Shown here piece after piece: positions 11,534-22,665 of a stretch of 64,000 nucleotides of DNA; the stretch's first letter is position 1; the number at the start of each line of letters is the position of its first letter. Below the pieces are notes generated by a model that saw nothing but the letters and a program-made list of their open reading frames with translations, did not search any database and was not told the DNA's origin. The position numbers were made by a program, and so were the translations under genes. Source of the DNA: Silene conica (taxonomy: Eukaryota; Streptophyta; Magnoliopsida; Caryophyllales; Caryophyllaceae); contig CM055319.2 in the NCBI GenBank assembly GCA_029255685.2, forward strand, positions 22,042,247 through 22,106,246. Direction: 5' to 3'.

Positions 11534-12583
11534 TCATCCTTGTTCCAACTCATTATTAGTCTCAACATCCTCCTCCTCTTCCAACTCTTCAAACTGTTCA
11601 TTCTCATTTTGGTCAATGATTTCGTCTGTTGGAGACAAAATTGTCCCATTTAATTTGATACTATTTTTTCTTGAAAAAAATGTGGTATCAATTTGTGATC
11701 GGGCCTTTGTCTTAATGACTGTCCACCATGCCTTACTCTTTCTATCATTTGCCGTGCTTGGATAGGAAGCAAAATACACTTGTTGAGCCTGGTGTGCAAG
11801 TATAAATGGATTATACTTAGAGTATGTTCGAGTACAATTCACTTCCACAAGCTTGTAACATTCATGTACTCTCATTCCAATCGGGAAATTATCCTTCCAT
11901 TCAATCTTAAATAAGGTAGTTTTATAAGCACGGTCACGACCAGTATAAGAGATCTCAAAGATGTCCTCTATAATACCATAATACTCATTGTCATCAATAG
12001 AAGAAATAGTAACACCATAATTGCATCTAGCCTTACCCTTACCGTGGTCGAATGTGCGGAAATTAAATCCATTAACTGAATATCGGTTCCACATCTTAAC
12101 CAAGCGTGAAGGACCGAAGGCCAAACTCCTTATCAAATCATCTTGGATATTGAACTCAATGACATGGTTCTGAAACCATTTTGGAAACTTATCTTCATGT
12201 TTGTCGCAAACATCATCCTTACTCACAGTAGGATGTTCCTTGCTGAAATCAGTAACGAATTTTGCTTCATATGACTCTAAGATCTCACAATATGATAGAA
12301 CGTATAAGTGAGCACGATTGTATTCCTTGTCGTCCAAATATCTAGTTCCACCTTTTGATGAACAACCTTCATCATCTTGAGTTTGAAAAAACTCAGGTAA
12401 ACTTGAATCAACTTCATCTGCTTTATCAACATTCAAGTTTCTTGCTTTGGTTTCTATATGCTTTTCAAAGTAGAGAGAACAAAAATTTGCAATCTCTTCT
12501 GTTAAATAGGCATTACATATAGAATATTCTACCTTAGCTTTGTTACCAATCTTTTTCATCACATGATTAAGAAACATACACAT
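11534..12583 (-). pseudogene. CACTA TNP2-like transposase, DUF4216 C-terminal region
   Basis: A 349-codon minus-strand frame without stops. It includes NRAHLYVLSYCEILESYEAK and later KGKARCNYGVTISSIDDNEY, YYGIIEDIFEISYTGRDRAY and FKIEWKD, the conserved DUF4216 module found C-terminal of Tnp2 in plant CACTA transposases. It ends in an acidic stretch (EQFEELEEEEDVE). It follows a short AT-rich intron-like gap from the DUF4218 part at 12650-13260. This is the best-preserved part of the gene, but no intact protein can be made because the upstream part is broken. Confidence 0.82.
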
Positions 12584-12649
12584 TTATTAGATCAATGTTT
12601 AATAATATAGAGTAGTAATTTAATATTCTAAAAATAGTTAGGACTCTTA

Positions 12650-13300
12650 CTATTATTACCTTTCAAATGAATACATCCATCTATATTGAACGGGTCCTCC
12701 AACTTTGTCTTCGTAGGGCAAATGGACAGGTAATTGCTTCATAGAGTTGAAAAATGAAGGGGAAAGATCATCTCAAGCTTACATAGTATTTGTGGTATTT
12801 GATCTTCGAGACGAATCATGTCATCAACACATATTGAGGAGGAACATAAATCTCGGAAAAATTGACTAATCTCAACAATTGCATTCTACACAGTAGTTGG
12901 GAGGAGATGTTTCAAAGCAACGGGTAATAGTCGCTCCATGAATACATGACAATCATGACTTTTCAAGCCTTGTAACTTGAGCTTCTTGAGATCAACAGAT
13001 CGACGAAAATCTGAAGCATATCCATCATGAAACTTCAAATTCCTTAACCACTCACATAATACCTTCTTTTGAGCTTTGTCAAGAGTGTAAATGGCTTTTG
13101 GCTTGGATCCATCTTTGCGAATGTGTAATTTGGGACGATCACAAAATGTCTTCATGTCTTTTCTAGAAGCAATAGTATCACATGTTTCGCCTTTAATGAC
13201 ATCCATGATCATGTCAATGAGTTGCTCAAAAAAGTTCTTCTCTATGTGCATTACATCCAAATTGTGTCTGATTAATATAGTTTTCCAATGGTAGAATAAA
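12650..13300 (-). pseudogene. CACTA TNP2-like transposase, Tnp2/DUF4218 junction
   Basis: The minus strand reads MDVMHIEKNFFEQLIDMIMD, the block that ends the Tnp2 domain and opens DUF4218. It continues through RPKLHIRKDGSKPKAIYTLD and KSHDCHVFMERLLPVAL. After a stop at about 12886 the same family sequence goes on with ISQFFRDLC, PQIL, FFNSMKQLPVHLPYEDKVGG and VQYRWMYSFER to about 12655. Stop codons and a frame change show decay. The catalytic Tnp2 core that should precede it is missing (see 13260-13349). Confidence 0.8.
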
Positions 13301-13348
13301 TTCTTTGAAGTCTTGGGGAAAGAGGAAGGTAAATTTATTGGTTTTCTG

Positions 13349-14181
13349 CTATTGGTTTCTTACACTTTTGACCCTTCTATTACTCTTGTTGCCTTTTTTC
13401 ACTTTCAAAACAACATCTCCATCACTTGTCTGAAATCTATCTCTTCCACAATTTTTGCACTTGTCAAGTACCGCATTATCTTTCCAAAAGAGCATACATC
13501 CTTCGGGACATGCATCAATCTTTTGATGCGGTAACTGAAGACCTTTAACTACTTTTTTGGTGTTGTAGAAACTTCGAGTCATGACGTTATCTTCGGGGAT
13601 AGCATCCTCAAGCAAAGAAGCAATACCATCATTGACATTAAATGACATATTATGCTCACACTTCAAGGTTACTATCCTAGAGGCGGCTTGTAATAATGAC
13701 ATTCTGCTCCCTTCGTATAAAGGTTGTTCCGCAGCTTTTAACATGTCAAAAAAAGCATTTGCTTGGGAATTTGGAAGTTGTTCTTCATTTATAGCTCGAC
13801 GGTCGTCATTATTGAGAACATTAAACTCCAAGGCATCATCAATCATATCTCTATATGCCTATATGGGTTCTCATCAAGTTGTTGGATGTGAGGTTGTTCG
13901 TGAATTGGAGAATATACTTCTCCATGAGAAATCCAATTATAATAATTTGGACAAAACCCGTTTGTATAGAGATGTTCTTGTACCTCAATAACAGATATGT
14001 ATTTCATGTTTTTACATTTGTTACAAGGACACCTAAGTTTATTTTCTACCAAGTTATATTCATCTTGTTGCTTAGCAAATTCAATAAACTCGGCAACACC
14101 CTCTATAAACCTAGCATTAGGACGTTTCTTCTTAATACCAACCCTTCTATCGTACATCCATGAACGTTCCAATCTCTTCAT
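13349..14181 (-). pseudogene. CACTA TNP2-like transposase, N-terminal part
   Basis: From ATG at 14181 the frame gives the Transpos_assoc domain: SWMYDR, GVAEFIEFAKQQ, LRCPCNKCKN, EVQEHLYTNGF, YYNWISHGE. It stops at 13843, where a frame change occurs; the next frame (13846-13349) continues naturally with MIDDALEF, ADMLKAAEQPLYEG-like, VTLKCEHNMS and IDACPEGCMLFW...LDKCKNCGRDRF, the start of the Tnp2 domain. At the junction CATATAGG is followed by CATATAGA, so an 8-bp near-tandem duplication explains the shift. After KSVRNQ the protein jumps to the end of Tnp2, so about 200 or more catalytic residues are absent. Confidence 0.82.
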
Positions 14182-15190
14182 TCTAATCTAAACAAAAATC
14201 CATAAACAAAATAATTTTCAACAACCTCAATCATAGGATAATAACAACTTATCAAAAATCCCCATTTTTTATAAATCATAACCCCTAAGTTGCCATAATT
14301 AAGTAACAATTATAAGCATAACAACATTAATAAGACAAACAACATGGGTAGAGCATGTGGGGAATGATTGAAAATGTTGGAAAGTGAAAGATGATTAGGT
14401 TGGTGACCTAGGTCACGACTTTCTGTTTGAGAGTGTAAAAGTGGGTCAAGATAAGTAAGGTGAGATTAAGAGTAAAACATGGGTCGTGACTTAATTAAGA
14501 CGACGTTTGATGGGGATGGTCTTAGTCATTCGCTCAAGTTTAACATAGAATATATATCTTTCTTAATTAGAGGTGGAAATCATGTCAGTCAGTTTGAGTT
14601 TGGGTCGGGGTCAGTTGTTATGAGGCTGGGTCACTTTAAGTTAAATGATGTATCGGGTTAGGTCGGACCGTTATCCGGTATGACAATTTTTATCAAATTA
14701 CTTCAGGTTTAAACTATTAAAATTAGTAATTCAATTTCCAACCATTATTTGGTTTAATTACTTAATTATAAACTCAAAGGTATCAAACTAAGCATTAATC
14801 GCTTCCAATTTAATTAATATAAAGCTCAATAATTATTGTGTCATCAATTAATCGGGTCAATATAGGGCCAGGTTCGGGTCACTCATAATTGGGGCGTATC
14901 GGGTTAAAGGTCGTTATGAGATCGAGTCATATCGATTTCAATTTGTGCGATATTCTCGGTTCATATTAGATCAGGTATACTCAGATTTTAATTTGTAGAA
15001 TATACTCGGTGCATATTCGATCCGGTATATACTCGGATTGGGGTGAGACTTGGGAGCACTATTGATGATACCCGAATGGTATTACACAAATTTTCATTTG
15101 TGAGGGTATTATCCCTTTTTGGTCTAGTTGCTAGATCTAAGTTGATAATAGGTTCACCCAATCCCAAGTTCCAAGACCCTTCTTACTTCT
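14182..15190. repeat. Intergenic region with GGGTC-rich degenerate repeats
   Basis: 14386-14530 resembles a MITE end (ends GATGGGGATGGTC, compare 862-880 inverted). From 14575 to 14690 and 14850 to 15040 the sequence is rich in GGGTC/CGGGTT words (for example TTGGGTCGGGGTCAG), a pattern seen at the ends of plant hAT-like non-autonomous elements and again at 25890 and 30608. No right CACTA terminus is found here. No gene is seen before the promoter at 15196. Confidence 0.5.
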
Positions 15191-15195
15191 CCCAT

Positions 15196-15203
15196 TATAA
15201 ATA
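15196..15203 (+). promoter_or_regulatory. TATA box of the AGP31-like gene
   Basis: TATAAATATAAACC sits about 100 bp upstream of the start codon at 15297. Transcription would begin near 15225-15235, giving a leader of about 65 bases rich in CT and CA, typical of plant 5' leaders. Confidence 0.65.
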
Positions 15204-15296
15204 TAAACCGCACACAGCACTCGGTTACTCACACATACTCCCATACTCATACTTCTCTAAACTCATAGTAGTATTCTCTACTTGATTCCCAAAACA

Positions 15297-16605
15297 ATGG
15301 GAACCATTTCCCATGCATTCATGCTCACCCTATTCATATTAACTACTACTGCTCACTCATCACTCCCATACACTTCCTCATCTCCCTCTCCCTCTCCTTC
15401 CTCTTCTCGACACCCCAAACCCCACCATAAACCTGGCACTGGCCACCACCATCCCCCCACTTCCGCCCCACCGCCATACTCTGCTAAGCCCGTAACACCA
15501 CCACCGCCGAAAGCAGCTAAGCCACCTACCACCACTTACCCCACTCCGGCTGTGCCACCAGTTAAGCCACCAACTCCTACTTATCCCACCCCAGCCACTC
15601 CACCAGTTAAGCCTCCGACCACTAAGCCACCAACTCCTACCTATCCCACACCGGCTGCTCCACCAGCAACGGGAGGAAAGGTGAAGTATGTGGCAGTACA
15701 GGGAATGGTGTACTGTAAGAGTAACTGTACATATTCCGGCATTAACACTCTCTTGGGTGCTTCTCCTCTTCCTGGTTTGTGTTTCTCTCTTTTTCCATCT
15801 CATTCTTAGCACACAAATACAATTATACAATAATGAACATTTTTTGGAAAAAAACAAAAAAAAAAAATTACTATACGGATTAAAAATAAATTATTCAATC
15901 ACTTTATTTATGACTATATATATCATTACATAAAAGTATTCCACCAGCTATTGCAAGTCTGTTGTATTATACACCAAAAACAACGGTTTTACCCGAGACC
16001 AATATGTTAGTTACTTAGTTTGAACCGATAGGTGTAAATATTAATAGTGTAAGAAACAATGATGAGACTAATATATTGGTAAGGTTAATATATTTAGTTG
16101 CACATTAATAAAAAATTTAAAAAATTTATATTCTTATAACATTAAATCAAACAACGTGATTATATTTTGTGTTATCAGCGATTACCTATAATCATTAATA
16201 GTACCAAAAAACAAGCGTTATCTTTTATTGGATTAGAGGGTATCAAACATGAATGCATACTTCGTATATATTTGTGGACATGCATGTACAGGAGCAAAGG
16301 TAGTGATGAGATGCAAGAAGTTGCCAGTTTTACTACGGAAGACTGCGAAAACAGACAAACACGGATACTTCTTCTTACAGGCTCCAGCAGTGATCACCAC
16401 CATTACGGCCGGCAAATGCAAAGTGTACTTGGCCCACAAGCCCAAGTCAGGTGGGCCCTGCACGTTTGCATCTAATCTCAATGGTGGAGCTTCAGGAGCA
16501 TACCTCTACTCTAACAACACTGGTCCGCCTAAACCCCTCCCTACTTTCTCCCTCTTCACTGTGGGTCCCTTCGTCTACGAGCCTTCCAAATGTCACAAAT
16601 ACTAA
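15297..16605 (+). CDS. AGP31-like proline/histidine-rich cell-wall protein with PAC (Ole e 1-like) domain
   Basis: Two exons: 15297-15774 and 16292-16605 (GT at 15775, AG at 16290-16291; the split Gly codon is restored). The protein is 263 aa. Residues 1-21 form a signal peptide (MGTISHAFMLTLFILTTTAHS). Residues 22-125 are Pro/Ser/Thr-rich with a short His cluster (RHPKPHHKPGTGHHHPP) and repeats of PPVKPPTPTYPTPA, likely hydroxyproline O-glycosylated. Residues about 126-263 are the PAC/Ole e 1-like domain with six cysteines (140, 144, 167, 202, 216, 260) and the motifs VAVQGMVYCKS, INTLLGA, DKHGYF and FTVGPF. This order matches non-classical arabinogalactan proteins such as Arabidopsis AGP31 and AGP30, which act in the cell wall. 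The ATG at 15297 is chosen because it follows the leader and starts the signal peptide. Confidence 0.93.
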
Positions 16606-17394
16606 CACTCCTACCTTCTTCTTCTTGTTGTTGTTGTTGTTGTGTTCCCGCCATTTCTTTACGTTTTCGTATCTAATGTTATTTGGCTATCTATGATTTT
16701 ACTTTTAAATTTGGAGACGGCTTTACATCATTTGCGTCTGTTTGTACCAAATTGGATCATGATCGTTCGGACTATACTTTTAATGTTATGAGTAATACAT
16801 GATTACATGACTATGATTAACGAATTACATTGTTTGATGAATTTAATTCACGGCTCTAGAATAGTAGAATCTAGATATATATATGCAAAGAATCCAGTTT
16901 CACATAGACGGAGTATATATCTATTGTTATAGACCCTACAATTGCAGCTCTGCGTACAACTATTTGATCCCTTATTATACCAATACTCCCTCCTTTTCGT
17001 GTACACGGCTCGCTAGGTCTTCAGTCTCTTCTGCAATACCTACCTTCTTTTCACTCTCATGTTTGCTTAAATAAGATCACTAATCCTAATTAAATCGCGT
17101 ATTGAGATACTATTGTACAAATTTAAGAAAAAAATGTTGCTAAAGGTAATATAATAGATACAAATTATGATTAAAGATAACATGAGTACATTTATTACGT
17201 AAATAAGTACGAAATTACTATGATACGATCAATGACAGAAGGGTCACGGAGTACAAATAAAAGGGTACAAAAAAATGGTCTCTCAATAATTTATTGAAAG
17301 TCCGTGTCTCTCAAGTTTTAGTGCAATTAAATATATGAAAACAAACAGCAATCCTTTCCATTAAGATAAATGGGCAACGAATCGAGGCTTACCA
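16606..17394. other. AGP31-like 3' flank and intergenic DNA
   Basis: A CT-rich 3' UTR with a (TTG)n run at about 16625-16640 follows the stop. Beyond about 16800 the sequence is AT-rich and I see no gene, RNA gene or clear repeat. Confidence 0.6.
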
Positions 17395-18055
17395 TGAGGG
17401 GATAGAATTGAATACTGAAGAGGAAATTTCTCTGGAAGACCCCATTTACCAAGACTAATTATTCATGAAGCATCAAGTCGAGCCATCGACGATTTACAAA
17501 TGGCAAAATTTGTAAATACTCTATCCCTTCACTGTATTCATAGATTAGTTTAAATTCTAGAAGGTCAAATTAGAAGAAGGGGAAGAAGGAAGTTGGAGAA
17601 GCAACAAATGGCAAATTTTGTAAACTTGAGCGTCACTCCAAAAGTCCCAAGGAGGAGTGTTAAAGTGTGAGACTTTTCCGGAGTGTTCTAAAAAGGTCCG
17701 GATTATTCTAGAAGTGTCCGGAATGTTTCAGAATAGTATAGAGTTAGATTGTACTAGACTATTCTAGTATGTTCTAGAAGAGTCTAGAAAATTCATCGTG
17801 TTCTAAGATGATCTTAGAATATGCTAGAACCTTCTAGAAGTAAATAAGTAATACGGAACTCTAGAGAATTCCATGTCTAAGTCACCCTAAAATGCTCCAT
17901 TCTAGAGAGTTCAGGGGTTGTAGGAGAAGGACGAAGAGCTCTATAAATAGAGGACATCCCCTCCCATTTCATGTATCCAAAAAAATCACAACAAATTCCT
18001 TCAACTAATTTCAACTAATCAACCTTCAACTAATTAAATAAACTAATTAATCTCC
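17395..18055 (+). mobile_element. Copia-like retrotransposon 3' remnant with LTR
   Basis: A purine tract (AAGGAGGAG) at about 17649-17657 is followed by TGTTAAAGTGTGAG at 17658, a common copia LTR start. The LTR-like part is rich in TCTAGAA words (for example TTCTAGAAGTGTCCGGA) and carries a TATA box CTATAAATAGAGG at about 17941. Its 3' end is not clear; I place it near 18055. The stretch 17395-17657 may be decayed pol or 3' leader, with ACAAATGGCAAAATTTGTAA repeated at about 17496 and 17606. Confidence 0.55.
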
Positions 18056-18294
18056 AAATTTATTATACTCCCCCATACACCTACAAAGCATGTGCTCGGA
18101 CATATGGGCTCAAAAGTGCTTAACAACAAGCCTAACGAGCTATTTTCTATTCTAGCCTAATGAGGACCATGCTTAGTTTAATGGTTGTCAACGCGAATAT
18201 TAAGTTAGCTGTTAATGCATGAGTTTATACTTGCAGAAAACCCAAACAATTGCATTTTTCTCATGCTGAGTATCCCTGCACTAGTTTACCAGGT

Positions 18295-18430
18295 GATAAC
18301 GGTGTACAAGAGAATACTGTTGAGATCAGGTGAAGCAAAGAAGTAGAAGGGTTCATTTGATGCTTTGACACAAATAGTGAGGAAAGAAGGTGTGGCCTGC
18401 CTGTAGGTGCCTTGTATAAGGGCTTATCTC
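18295..18430 (+). pseudogene. Mitochondrial carrier family gene fragment
   Basis: The plus strand reads KGSFDALTQIVRKEGVACL, then a stop, and in a shifted frame GALYKGL. This resembles the loop after a repeat of mitochondrial carrier proteins (D.L..IV..EG...LYKG). It lacks other carrier repeats and has a stop and frameshift, so it is a captured or degenerate fragment. The exact family member cannot be given. Confidence 0.4.
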
Positions 18431-18592
18431 TATACCTAGTTTATCACAAACTAGATACTTGAAAACAATCTGTCTTCTCTTATGTAATTACAGCATCTTT
18501 AACATCTGCACAATTTTAATACACTCGACGCCAACATTATAATTACAGTAGCGGCAAGTTACAAATATATATGTTCACAAATAACCCGACTA

Positions 18593-21500
18593 CTAAGTAT
18601 ATTCTGGATCACTGGAACGAGATTCTACATTAAAATCCTCGCTCACATCCTCGGTTATTCTCCATCTGTTGGATATGTAATCACCACAGTCCACAACTAT
18701 TAGATTATATCTATACATTAACAAAAAGCCAAAATGAAGCTGCTATGTGAAAAATGAAAGTACCTTTCCAGAACCGCTTTCCCTTCTTTGTACTTCTGGT
18801 TTTTTTCAGGAGCAATCATCTAAAAAGGGCAAGGAAAGACAGGAAAGAGGGTTAATTTATATATAAAAAACCCGTAACCTCACAATATTCCTGATCTCCC
18901 TCAACCACAACACCCTCATCAAAATCTTAATCGCAAACTGATATAGGGTCGGCTGACACGAGTCATCATTTGACACTGTTAATGACACGTAAAATCATGA
19001 AAATATTGAAAGGAAAATAAAAATGACAAGGAGCGAAGTTTTGGGGGTCATAAATTCAGTGACAACGGAGCCAGGTTTTGGCCAGTGAAAATTCACAGGA
19101 TCTGAGTGCCCAATGAAGTTTTTAGTCAATTCCCAGTGCATGATATGTGACTAACACTATGGTGCTTAGCATAAAATATGCGAATTTAGATAAGGATTAA
19201 TCAATTGATGAGATTGACTATATTTGCATATAAAATGCACCAATATGAACCGCTCACGCAAATAAACTGCGAGACAGTTTCATTTGACAATATGTGAGCA
19301 CTAGCATAGCCACTCTCTGATTTCATCAAGACTAGACATGAACAGATACTTGTCTAAATATAATTAAGAGATGCGGAAAAACAAAACTTTACATATTTCC
19401 ATCCAAGAAGTTGTCCACAGCCACAACAATATATATCAACAACAGTATGCATTCCAGACATCATAACCCTGTTCTCTTCTGGTCCACATGACACATTAAC
19501 CCTGTAAGAGGATAACAAGGGAAGCAAAAAGAAAGAGTTCGATCAGGTAAATAATTTCAGATGTTATTTGATATCAATATTTAACCTTGTACAGACTTGG
19601 ATTAGAATTGGCAAAATAGCAACTGATAGTGAAATTTTTTACATTAGCTGTTCAGACGCTTCTAGTAATTGTTAAAGCTTTTTGTTCCGGAATTACTTGC
19701 TTGTGTTCACTTACACTTTTACAGTACTCGTAACTTTCAACCGTACATGGCATTAATGACAGGCTCATAGGCTCATACGCACTTAGGGATAGCAACAAGA
19801 TAAAGCTTAAAATAAATATACAAAAATTTGTGATTATAGAATAGTAATGTCTACATACTGAGTGGTTTGAAGGTGTGAAGAACTTACACATTTTCGAAAA
19901 GATAAGCCCGTCCCTTACGACAGCTGAATGACTGATGTTACAAATGAAATTAAAAATTGTGGCATTAGAGAAAAGCTGTGAAATTCAAGCTCGCAAAAGT
20001 AATTTTTAAATAGTCACTAGAATTTCAAATAAGTACTCTTGCAGAGAAATCATGGCGATCACATGCAATACTCAAATGATGGAAGCTTAAAAGATGAGCA
20101 TGTAAATGACACAAGGGAGAACAAATTGGCAATTACTGTTGAAGGCTTTGATATAATGTACTCTGTATGAAATTAAAGCCAAGACTTCACTGATCTAGGG
20201 AAATAAGTAATCATACAGAGAAATAATGGCGATCACACACAATACTCAAAATGATGGAAGATTAAAACAAGATGAGCATGTATGATACACGGAAAATAAA
20301 ACTGGCAATTATTGTTAAGGCTTTGATATAATGTACTTTGTATTCTGTATGAACTTAGAGCCAAGGCATCACTGATCTAGGGAAAAAGGCTTAATCAATG
20401 GACCTCTCCAGCTTCCCAACACCAAATCACTCACAACATAACAATTGGAGACCTGCGGCAATATCTAAGTCAACAGTATCTTATGTGTGTGAAACGGTTA
20501 TCACAAATGATAACAAAACAGGAATATCAAGTGAGCAATTTTGGCTAGCCTAATAAAACTCCAGAGAGCAATTTAAGCTGGTGGTTCCAACTTTCTAGTT
20601 TTAATAACAAATAACAAAAGTGCAGGATTCAATATTCCTGCTTCTGTCTGTTCACTTACGTCTGTCAGGTGTCATTGAATTATGTCATCATCTTGAGTAT
20701 TGAGATGCTGAACAGCTGCAGCTTTCATCTGTAAATAGTTTCTGACTAGCGAGTATTCCATGTAAGACAAGTCTATGTAAACTATAGAATATTCAGTTCA
20801 GATATGTGCCCATTCCTGAAAGTCAGAATTGTACCCGAATGCACGGATAATTCAAACAACCCCATTACTATTTTACCGTATGACTATGTACATCGCAAAC
20901 AACCTCCTCCCAAACCCTAAGAAAGTTTAGATAGGCACTGGAATCAGGGTATATTATGGCACGGCTATTATCACTATCTAAGAAATCAAAGCATATAATA
21001 AGGTACTTCCTTTGTCCTGTCAATTGTTGCCCTTTGGTTTTGGCACAAAGACCAAGGAAAGAGGAGGGGACCAATTACTAATTGACAAGTGGACTAAATT
21101 GAGTGTGAATGATCAAATTGCTCCTCAAAGTCGAATAGAATGGACAACAATTGGCCGAGACACCCAAAATGGAATATGACAACAAATAACCCGGACAGAG
21201 GGAGTATTTATTAATCCGTATCTATTAACCTATTATTATAGCAGATACAAGCTCCACCACTCTATTAACAAACACAACGCACTTGATTTCATAAATGAAG
21301 ATTTAAACAAACATCTTACAAGAGTAAATGAGTAATAATGACCTAATGAGACTGAGGAAGACTATTTCGAAGGAGCAGTATTCAAACAAAGACTATGTAG
21401 CATGTGCCGCTAATTAAATGTGTATCCTTTGATGTTCAATAATACCACAAATACCCCAAGGATTAGTTAGTGATTAGGGAGAGGGAGTTACTAGAAAATA

Positions 21501-22541
21501 CATCCCACATTTCTAGGTAAAAGTTCCAAATGTTTCTTAGCTCGAGGCGACCTTGCTAGCTCCCACAGTTCCGTCACTGCCATTAATCAAGCTACTAAAG
21601 CAGTAGTTCCTACAACCTTACTATGAACTCAATACACAAACCACAATCATCAAAGCTCAAATAAAGTCTCATAATGAAAACATTGAAACCCAAATCAGCA
21701 TCCATTCTCTCTTGTTAATGCCATGAAACAGCAGCACCATTATCTATGACAACAAAATAAGAAGAGTTGGTATATCCTTAATCAGTGGCAGAACTAGGAT
21801 TTGAAATTAGAGAAGGGAGAAAAATCCTTGGGAGAATAGAGTAAAATAGGAAAAAGATTGAAACTTGCAACCAATATTTCAAAATTTTCGTTAAATTTTC
21901 GCTGCTCGAGGCAAAAGCCAGCCAGGCTTCTAGCTCCCCTAATGTTAAGATTATAAAGGGGACAGTAGTTCACAAGCAAATCGTATTATTGACGATAGTT
22001 TGTGTTGCATCGATATATGACGAGTATTTATAATAATACTCATCTTAAGGAAATCTTAACCCTAATTTGATTAGGCCAACCCTAATGCTAGCCCGCCAGT
22101 GACATTAATCAAAATTTTATAATAATACTCATCTTAAGGAAATCTTAACCCTAATTTGATTAGGCCAACCCTAATGCTAGCCCGCCAGTGACATTAATCA
22201 AAATTTAATCAAGTGGTAGTTCCTAGAACAATCTTCTGTGATATCTATAGCCGAATCACAATCAACAAAAAACTCAAATATAAGCACATAAAAATCATTA
22301 AACCCCATAACAGCAACCAATTTAACAATAAACAAGAAATTAAGAGGGCCAATTACTTGAAAATTAAAGTAGACTGCATCAAAATCAAATACTGTAACAA
22401 ATAGGGTTTTGTTTAATTGATGCAGTAATTAAAGAAAAAAATTACCCGAGAAAGAATATCATCGGCAAGAGCTAAAGGGGTGTCACAGAATTTACAGCGG
22501 TAAGCTTTGTCATCCAACTCCACCAGAAATACTCTCCCCAT
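18593..22541 (-). CDS. Yippee-like zinc-binding protein (five exons)
   Basis: Exons on the minus strand: 22541-22446, 19931-19888, 19501-19393, 18819-18764, 18665-18593. All introns have GT..AG ends and the phases join to 378 nt, 125 aa. The protein begins MGRVFLVELDDKAYRCKFCD, near identical to plant Yippee-like proteins. Metal ligands C16, C19, C72 and C75 give exactly the family pattern C-X2-C-X52-C-X2-C. Other family blocks are FSCRKGRAYLF, MMSGMHTVVDIYCCGCGQLL and EKNQKYKEGKAVLER; the short acidic C-terminus (23 aa after that) is variable in the family. Yippee proteins share a beta-tent zinc fold with Mis18 and cereblon; animal members are nuclear or centrosomal and plant roles are poorly known. 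Intron 1 (2.5 kb) holds a MITE and two tandem duplications. Confidence 0.93.
20041..20388 (-). repeat. Tandem duplication in Yippee-like intron 1 (about 174 bp unit)
   Basis: 20041-20211 (starting GCAGAGAAATCATGGCGATC) and 20215-20388 (starting ACAGAGAAATAATGGCGATC) are diverged copies; both end in CACTGATCTAGGGAAA. Divergence and indels suggest an old event. Confidence 0.8.
21006..21204. mobile_element. Stowaway-like MITE in Yippee-like intron 1
   Basis: Starts CTTCCTTTGTCCTGTCAATTG, ends GGACAGAGGGAG, with TA on both sides (21004-21005 and 21205-21206). The terminal inverted repeats are degenerate but of the CTCCCTCYGTCC type of Tc1/mariner-derived Stowaway MITEs. Confidence 0.65.
22031..22207. 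repeat. Recent 89-bp tandem duplication in Yippee-like intron 1
   Basis: TAATAATACTCATCTTAAGG begins at 22031 and again at 22120; the two 89-bp units are essentially identical through CCAGTGACATTAATCAAAAT. Near identity points to a young duplication or an assembly artefact. Confidence 0.88.
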
Positions 22542-22665
22542 TTTTGTCTATTTTTTACTCAAACTAGTGCACCATTTTTTTGGTAGATAAAAAAGACGAG
22601 CATTACGTGTTCTTGGAATAGTCAACCGTGGAAAATTAATCTCTGCTTCTTGTGTTAGGTTTGCC

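Larger units (their letters stand above)
2009..14181 (-). mobile_element. Decayed CACTA (En/Spm) DNA transposon with nested insertions
   Basis: The left terminus begins CACTACAAGAATACAG at 2009, the CACTA superfamily signature, preceded by GGG (possible 3-bp target site). Subterminal repeats based on GGCGACTGAA / TTCAGTCGCC follow (2028-2093, continued at 3764-4060). The two usual CACTA genes lie on the minus strand: a TNP2-like transposase (about 14181 to 11300) and a second gene of the Transposase_24 type (11280 to 4258). A solo LTR (2094-3763) and a gag-only retrotransposon (4938-10352) are inserted. I find no matching TTCTTGTAGTG terminus or subterminal repeats right of 14181, so the transposase-proximal end appears lost. 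Stops, a frameshift and loss of the catalytic core make it non-autonomous. Confidence 0.88.

Noticed and set aside
15378..15857. 159-codon minus-strand Trp/Gly/Arg-rich frame
   Set aside because: It is the antisense shadow of the proline-rich exon of the AGP31-like gene.
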